Source: Blautia sp900556555
Lineage (GTDB): Bacteria; Bacillota; Clostridia; Lachnospirales; Lachnospiraceae
Direction: 5' to 3' (one strand)
Length of the DNA stretch: 64,000 nt
Assembly (NCBI GenBank): GCA_964250615.1
Contig: CAXUGM010000007.1
Below the pieces are notes generated by a model. The model was not told the DNA's origin. It made no database searches and worked only from the letters and a program-made list of their open reading frames with translations. This document shows, piece after piece, positions 59,159 through 64,000 of the stretch (its first letter is position 1; every line of letters starts with the position of its first letter). The translations under genes were made by a program, and so were the position numbers.

Positions 59159-61145
59159 TCTTTCTGTGAAGAATTTCAAGAAAAGTATCCGGGATTATTC
59201 CATTTACTTTTTTACCATGATTCTTGGTATTGCAGTTTTCTATATTTTCAATGCCATTGAGACCCAGACAGCTATGATGGAAGTGACAAAAACCAAAGCA
59301 GCAATCATTGATATGATGAATGGCGTGATGGACGGTGTCAGTATTTTTGTTTCTTTTATCCTTGGGTATCTGATTGTTTATGCCAGCCGTTTCATGCTGA
59401 AGAAACGGAAGATGGAATTCGGTGTGTATATGACCCTTGGCATGAGCAGAGTGAAGATTGCAGGAATTTTGTGGATGGAGACCATTTGGATGGGAGTGAT
59501 TTCTCTGGTGGCAGGGCTCCTTGCAGGCATGGGGATTTCTCAGTTTATGTCCCTGATGGTTTCACATCTGTTTCAGGCAGATGTATCCAGATTTGTGTTT
59601 GTGATTTCCTGGAAAGCAGTGGTGAAATCTATCCTGTATTTTCTCATCATCTATACTGTGGTAATGGTATTGAATACCATTGCTATTAGCCGTACAAAAC
59701 TCATTGATTTTATGACAGCAGGACGGAAAAAAGAAAAGAATCTACTGAAAAATCCTGTGGTCTCTGTGGTGATTTTTCTTCTGGCGTGTGGGATTCTGGG
59801 ATATGCTTATTACAATGTAACAGCAGGGGCAGAGAATCTGGAATCAGAGTTTCAGGTGCTGGCACAGGTGCTTCTTGGTATTGTTGGAACCATACTTGTA
59901 TTCTGGTCTTTTGCCGGATTTTTCATGTGGATTCTTGGAAAAATGCCAAAGATTTATTATAAGAAAATTAATTCTTTTGTATTTGGAGAGCTGTCCAATA
60001 AGTTAAATTCTACGGTGATTTCCTGTAGTGTCATCTGCCTTCTCATGTTTATGACTATCTGTATCTTGTTTTCAGCTTTTGCCAGAAAAGATTTCAAAGA
60101 AGCAGAAGCAAAAAAGCTGGCTCCTGTGGATATATCCATGGTGAAAGACTTAGGAGACGGAAAAACCATAGAAGAAATCATGGAAGAAAAGAATATTTCA
60201 GGGAAAGATTTTCAGGATACCTTAAACCTTACTACTTATGAGCTTCCAGAGGTAACAAAGGGAAATATTGTAGGGGATGCTGTAGATAGAGAAAGATTTG
60301 GAGAGACATATCTGAACCAGAAAATAGAATTGGTATCTGTAAGCACCTATAACCAGGCAGCCAAGAAATATCATCTTCCTACCTATGAATTAGAAGAAAA
60401 CCAGTATCTTATTATTGCAGATATGGAAGGTGCGGTGGGTATTTTCAATATGGGATTGAAAGAAAATCCAGAGCTTACCATAAAAGGGAAAACTTATTAT
60501 CCAAAAGAAAACACATGTCAGGATGGATTCCTGATGATGAATTATGACCCACAAAATATGGGCTTTATCCTGGTTCCAGATTCTGTGAAATTTACAGAAG
60601 GAGAACAGAAAAAGAATTATTTCATTGCTGATTATGCAAAGGACACCAAGGCTTTCCGGGAAGAGATGGATGAAGAATTTTTTGAACGTCTCAATGGAGA
60701 AAAAAGCGATGAATTTTCTGTGTACTTCACTACCAAATCTTCTGTGTATGATGACAGTATCGGCAGCAGTGCCATGTATATTTTCCTGGGATTGTATCTT
60801 GGTATTTGCTTCCTGATTTCCGGTTCCGCGGTATTATCCTTAAAGATGTTATCTGATGCAGCAGACAGCAAAGAGAAGTATCGGATTCTCCAAAAACTGG
60901 GATGCGATCAAAAACAGATCTGCCGCGGGCTTCGGAAACAAAACGGTATGGTATTTCTTTTACCTGTGATCCTGGCTGCCGTTCATTCTGTCTTTGGTAT
61001 TCAGGTATGCATGGAGATGCTGTCTATTTATGAAACAAAGGGAACTGCACCGGCACTGGTGCTTACCATGATACTCATAGGAATGATTTACGGAGGGTAT
61101 TATCTGGTGTCACAGTTTGGATGTGAGAAGATTGTGAGGGAGTAG
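59148..61145 (+). CDS. bceB: BceB-like FtsX-family ABC permease
   Basis: A 665-residue, ten-helix permease with the FtsX domains of the BceB family: helices near 16-35, 65-90, 115-145, 165-190 and 225-250, a large extracellular domain of about 200 residues between helices 7 and 8 (about 335-545), and FtsX helices at the end (about 550-655). The extracellular domain senses the peptide antibiotic. The whole four-gene module is complete and colinear. Confidence 0.92.
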   Translation: MLFSLSVKNFKKSIRDYSIYFFTMILGIAVFYIFNAIETQTAMMEVTKTKAAIIDMMNGVMDGVSIFVSFILGYLIVYASRFMLKKRKMEFGVYMTLGMSRVKIAGILWMETIWMGVISLVAGLLAGMGISQFMSLMVSHLFQADVSRFVFVISWKAVVKSILYFLIIYTVVMVLNTIAISRTKLIDFMTAGRKKEKNLLKNPVVSVVIFLLACGILGYAYYNVTAGAENLESEFQVLAQVLLGIVGTILVFWSFAGFFMWILGKMPKIYYKKINSFVFGELSNKLNSTVISCSVICLLMFMTICILFSAFARKDFKEAEAKKLAPVDISMVKDLGDGKTIEEIMEEKNISGKDFQDTLNLTTYELPEVTKGNIVGDAVDRERFGETYLNQKIELVSVSTYNQAAKKYHLPTYELEENQYLIIADMEGAVGIFNMGLKENPELTIKGKTYYPKENTCQDGFLMMNYDPQNMGFILVPDSVKFTEGEQKKNYFIADYAKDTKAFREEMDEEFFERLNGEKSDEFSVYFTTKSSVYDDSIGSSAMYIFLGLYLGICFLISGSAVLSLKMLSDAADSKEKYRILQKLGCDQKQICRGLRKQNGMVFLLPVILAAVHSVFGIQVCMEMLSIYETKGTAPALVLTMILIGMIYGGYYLVSQFGCEKIVRE

Positions 61146-61165
61146 GAAAATAGGTATTCTCCGGC

Positions 61166-61194
61166 TTGTATCTGTTTCCGTCTTTGGGTATAAT
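61166..61194 (+). promoter_or_regulatory. Promoter of the AAA-ATPase-like gene
   Basis: -35 TTGTAT (61166-61171), 17-bp spacer, -10 TATAAT (61189-61194), 34 bases ahead of the start codon. Confidence 0.7.
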
Positions 61195-61228
61195 GGAGAC
61201 AGACGAAAAGCAAGGGTGGTGAACTTCC

Positions 61229-62806
61229 ATGGGGATTTATCTTAATTCTACCAATGATAAATTTAAGATTGCGGTAAATTCACAAATTTATGTAGACAAA
61301 ACAGAATTGATTCAGATTACAAACCGCCTGATGGCCACAGAATCCAGATTTTTATGCGTAAGCAGGCCCCGCAGATTTGGAAAATCCATGGCAGCAAATA
61401 TGCTGAATGCATATTACAGCAGAGGGTGTGATTCCAGTGCGTTATTTGCCGGCCGGAAGATTGCAAACTCTGAGAATTATGAAAAATATAGAAATCAGTA
61501 CGATGTCATTTTCGTAAATATGCAGGAATTTTTAAGCAGAACGAAAGATGTATATGAAATGGTAAACCGTCTGAAAAAGATGATTACCAGAGAGCTGGTC
61601 AAGGAATATCCAGATGCAGATTACTTTGATAGAGAAGATTTAGCACAGAGTATGCAGGATGCCTATGAAGTAAGCAGATGTCCTTTTGTGGTGATTATAG
61701 ATGAATGGGACTGTGTTTTAAGAGAGTACAAAAAAGACCAGGAGGTTCAGAAATTCTATTTGGATTTTCTTAGGGATTTATTGAAGGATAAAGGATATAT
61801 TCATCTTGCATATATGACGGGAATCCTGCCTGTGAAGAAATACGGGACTCATTCTGCTTTGAATATGTTCCGTGAATATTCTATGATGGATGCCGGAGAA
61901 CTGGCAGAGTATGTAGGATTTTTGGAATGCGAAGTGAAAGAATTGTGTGATGCCTATGAGGTTGATTTTCAGGAGATGAAACGCTGGTATGACGGATATG
62001 AATTTAGTGAGGTGGGATCGGTTTATAATCCGCAATCTGTAGTATTCAGCATACAGTCCAGAAAGTTTAATAATTATTGGAATCAGACAGAAACTTATGA
62101 AGCATTGCGGGAATATATTGACATGAATTTTGACGGATTAAAGGATTCTGTTTTGAAAATGATGGGAGGAGAGCATGTAGGTGTTTATACAGGAAGTTTT
62201 GCCAATGACATGACAACTTTTGCATCGAAAGATGATGTTATGACCCTGTTGATTCACCTGGGATATCTTGGCTATGATTTTGAAAATGAAGAAGTTTTTA
62301 TACCGAATAATGAGATTATGAATGAATTTGCAAATGCAGTTAGAAACTCAGATTGGGGCGAAGTGACTAAGGCATTAATACTTTCAAAAGAAACACTTCA
62401 GGCTATCTGGGATAAGGATTCAGAAAAAGTTGCTGTTGCAATTCAGGAAGCCCATTTTGAAACTTCTTATTTACAATATCATGATGAAAACGCATTAAGC
62501 TATACCATTTCTTTGGCATTATTTGCTGCCAGAAATTACTATATTGTAGTTCGTGAATTTCCTATGGGAAAAGGGATTGCAGATATGGTTTATCTGCCTA
62601 AGAAAGAGTTTCCAGAAAAACCTGCCCTGGTAGTGGAATTAAAATGGGATAAAACCTCACAGGGAGCCATTGAGCAGATAAAAAACAAAGAATATGGGAA
62701 AACTCTGGAAGATTATACAGGTGAGATTTTGCTGGTGGGAATTAACTATAACCGGAAAACAAAAGAACATCAGTGTAAGATAGAAGAATATCAAAAAAAT
62801 CATTAA
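61229..62806 (+). CDS. AAA-ATPase-like protein with C-terminal PD-(D/E)XK nuclease domain (PF09820/PF08011 type)
   Basis: 525 residues. The N-terminal AAA-ATPase-like domain starts YVDKTELIQITNRL and has the Walker A variant SRPRRFGKS (about 41-49) and Walker B-like VVIIDEWDCVL (about 152-162); the C-terminal PDDEXK_9 domain has GKGIADMVYLPK and VVELKWDK (about 470-485). The family is widespread, often in many copies, in Bacteroidetes and Clostridia, with no known function; links to mobile elements or defence have been proposed. Its promoter at 61166 is its own. A GGTGGTG site precedes ATG 61229. Confidence 0.85.
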   Translation: MGIYLNSTNDKFKIAVNSQIYVDKTELIQITNRLMATESRFLCVSRPRRFGKSMAANMLNAYYSRGCDSSALFAGRKIANSENYEKYRNQYDVIFVNMQEFLSRTKDVYEMVNRLKKMITRELVKEYPDADYFDREDLAQSMQDAYEVSRCPFVVIIDEWDCVLREYKKDQEVQKFYLDFLRDLLKDKGYIHLAYMTGILPVKKYGTHSALNMFREYSMMDAGELAEYVGFLECEVKELCDAYEVDFQEMKRWYDGYEFSEVGSVYNPQSVVFSIQSRKFNNYWNQTETYEALREYIDMNFDGLKDSVLKMMGGEHVGVYTGSFANDMTTFASKDDVMTLLIHLGYLGYDFENEEVFIPNNEIMNEFANAVRNSDWGEVTKALILSKETLQAIWDKDSEKVAVAIQEAHFETSYLQYHDENALSYTISLALFAARNYYIVVREFPMGKGIADMVYLPKKEFPEKPALVVELKWDKTSQGAIEQIKNKEYGKTLEDYTGEILLVGINYNRKTKEHQCKIEEYQKNH

Positions 62807-62945
62807 AATATCAGTGAAGGGTATAATAATGATTGTGCAAACATAGAAATTATGAAAAATATACAAAAAAAACAGTTTTAAATACCGTAAAATACAAAAA
62901 GTATGTCATATTTATACAAATTAAACATGAAAAAAGTTCGTTTTG

Positions 62946-62974
62946 TTGCTTTCATGAGTGAAATAGTATATTAT
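62946..62974 (+). promoter_or_regulatory. Promoter of the truncated sensor gene
   Basis: -35 TTGCTT (62946-62951), 17-bp spacer, -10 TATTAT (62969-62974). The expected start near 62981 lies past an in-frame ATG at 62977, arguing for the GTG at 63007. Bases 62807-62945 show nothing else. Confidence 0.6.
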
Positions 62975-63006
62975 TAATGGGACTACGTTTGTTGAGAGGA
63001 AACAAA

Positions 63007-63939
63007 GTGAAGAATAAAACACAGTATTTAAAATTTGTTTTAACATATAATTTGATTCTGCTGATTCCGTTACTGATTATTAATATTTCTGTCTTAGGAA
63101 TGTTAAAGAAATATCAGTATAATAAAGTAAGCGATGAGGTGCGGATGACGTTTGACCGCCAGGACGACTTTTTGAAAAATGAGATTTTCGCACTTAAAAA
63201 CTATGCAGATGAATGTAAGTTTAATAAAATTTACAATGATTTGTATTTTGATAGTCCAAGTATATATTTTGATATCGAAGACAATTTAAAAGAACAGGAG
63301 ATGAAGTCTCCGTTTATAGACCGTGTATATATGTATGATGAAGAAAATGGTACGGTCTATTCATCGAACGGTACGCTTTCTTCAGAACTGTTTTTTAATA
63401 ATATTGTAAGAACCGATGTCTTAAATTTAGAAAAGGTAAGACAGATGGCAGGACATGTTTTGGCATTTCCTGCAAAACCTCAGGGAGATAAAAATGATGG
63501 CATATTGTTTGCATATGCTATGAGAACCTGGACAAAAGATGGAGAACAGATTAAGTATTTTCTGTTTCCCGTAAGAGACAGAAAACTGAGATCGCATTTT
63601 GAAATTCCGGAAGGAGAACGAATCTATTTATTAAATGATAAGGAAATCTTATATTCTACGGAATCTGAGAAAGAAAGTTATGAAGATTTTGTGAAGAATG
63701 AGAAGTATAAAAAAGATTTTTATGTATGGGAAAGGCAGATGAATTGTGGATTTCAATACGTCCGCATGATTCCTAAAAAAATCATTACCAATAGTATGTG
63801 GATTTATCTAAAGGGCTATGGAATGTGGGTGTTCTGCAGTTTTATTGTAGGTATTGTACTTGCAGGAGGTTTTTCTAAAGTCCGATATGAGAATTATATG
63901 AAACTGCTCAGACATAATGAGGCTGGTGGTAGTATATAA
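63007..63939 (+). CDS. Membrane sensor with Cache-like extracellular domain, lacking an output domain
   Basis: About 310 residues. Membrane helix near 12-32, an extracellular alpha/beta region of about 230 residues (Cache-like), a second helix (about 268-290, WVFCSFIVGIVLAGG) and 20 more residues, then a stop. YesM/AraC-type sensors of this form continue with a HAMP/kinase or HTH domain, which is missing. I propose a GTG start at 63007 (AGAGGAAACAAA upstream). The frame opens at 62977. A new ribosome site at 63995-64000 suggests another gene beyond the window. Confidence 0.65.
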   Translation: MKNKTQYLKFVLTYNLILLIPLLIINISVLGMLKKYQYNKVSDEVRMTFDRQDDFLKNEIFALKNYADECKFNKIYNDLYFDSPSIYFDIEDNLKEQEMKSPFIDRVYMYDEENGTVYSSNGTLSSELFFNNIVRTDVLNLEKVRQMAGHVLAFPAKPQGDKNDGILFAYAMRTWTKDGEQIKYFLFPVRDRKLRSHFEIPEGERIYLLNDKEILYSTESEKESYEDFVKNEKYKKDFYVWERQMNCGFQYVRMIPKKIITNSMWIYLKGYGMWVFCSFIVGIVLAGGFSKVRYENYMKLLRHNEAGGSI

Positions 63940-64000
63940 ATAGTACAAAGTGAACGTGCCAAGTTCCAGTAAATCATGTATGATAGAACTATGAAGAGGA

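Noticed and set aside
61229..62806. Defence system or transposase call for the AAA-ATPase-like/PDDEXK_9 protein
   Set aside because: No partner genes or element ends; the family is widespread and uncharacterised, so only the domain name is given.

Overview
The window is low-GC Firmicute DNA. Genes start with strong AGGAGG-type ribosome sites, sigma-A promoters read TTGACA/TATAAT, CIRCE elements are present, and the gene families (DUF975, DUF4250, Rpn, AAA-ATPase-like/PDDEXK_9, LytTR and Bce-type two-component systems, GH67/GH3/GH43 xylan genes) are typical of a gut Lachnospiraceae anaerobe such as Blautia, Dorea or a relative. The genus is not resolved. It is chromosomal: housekeeping genes (tRNA-Arg, asnA, hisD, clpB) alternate with accessory catabolic cassettes, small decayed elements and regulators. 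No prophage, complete IS or CRISPR array was seen.

Region by region. 1-2.6 kb: two copies of an Rpn (PD-(D/E)XK transposase-like) gene, three copies of a ~110 bp 3' repeat, and between repeats 2 and 3 a manganese (yybP-ykoY) riboswitch driving a 142-aa helical protein and a YccF membrane protein. 2.6-5.9 kb: MoxR/DUF58/DUF4129 operon. 6-10.3 kb: ABC-class ATPase, tRNA-Arg(ACG), DUF975 membrane protein, DivIVA-domain protein, AraC regulator. 10.4-19 kb: glucuronoxylan region with GH67 alpha-glucuronidase, GH3 and GH43 xylosidases, an IS1634-like transposase remnant, remnants of an ABC sugar transporter and of a probable GH115 enzyme, with asnA in the middle. 19-21 kb: SH3 lipoprotein and MATE pump. 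21-26 kb: three-gene molybdenum hydroxylase operon plus M18 aminopeptidase. 26-29 kb: MerR/zinc-ribbon/methyltransferase-like fusion, hisD, PsiE-like protein.

29.6-35 kb: PcsB/CwlO-like NlpC/P60 hydrolase with a WalR-like box, a beheaded response regulator, a strikingly regular 52-bp repeat array, a LytTR two-component system and a third Rpn gene. 35-41 kb: CNNM/HlyC-CorC protein; CIRCE-controlled hsp20 and cbpA/dnaJ; AraC, MFS and DUF1349 genes. 41-46 kb: PatB-type C-S lyase with divergent XRE-cupin regulator; three-gene rhodanese/CoA-disulfide reductase operon with a CRP/FNR-like site. 46-53.5 kb: RhuM protein; AraC, GPH symporter, cinnamoyl-esterase-like hydrolase and Fe-S ene-reductase forming a probable plant-phenolic cassette; flavodoxin-like protein. 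53.5-56.4 kb: CIRCE-clpB and DUF4250. 56.6-61.1 kb: complete Bce-type two-component/ABC transporter module. 61.2-64 kb: AAA-ATPase-like protein and a truncated two-TM sensor.

The observations I rate highest are the Mn riboswitch in front of an uncharacterised YccF pair (which makes them candidate manganese-homeostasis genes), the 52-bp phased repeat array at 31150-31440, the phenolic-ester cassette, and the Rpn unit bounded by 14-bp terminal inverted repeats. All functional assignments are from reading the sequence; no database search was run.
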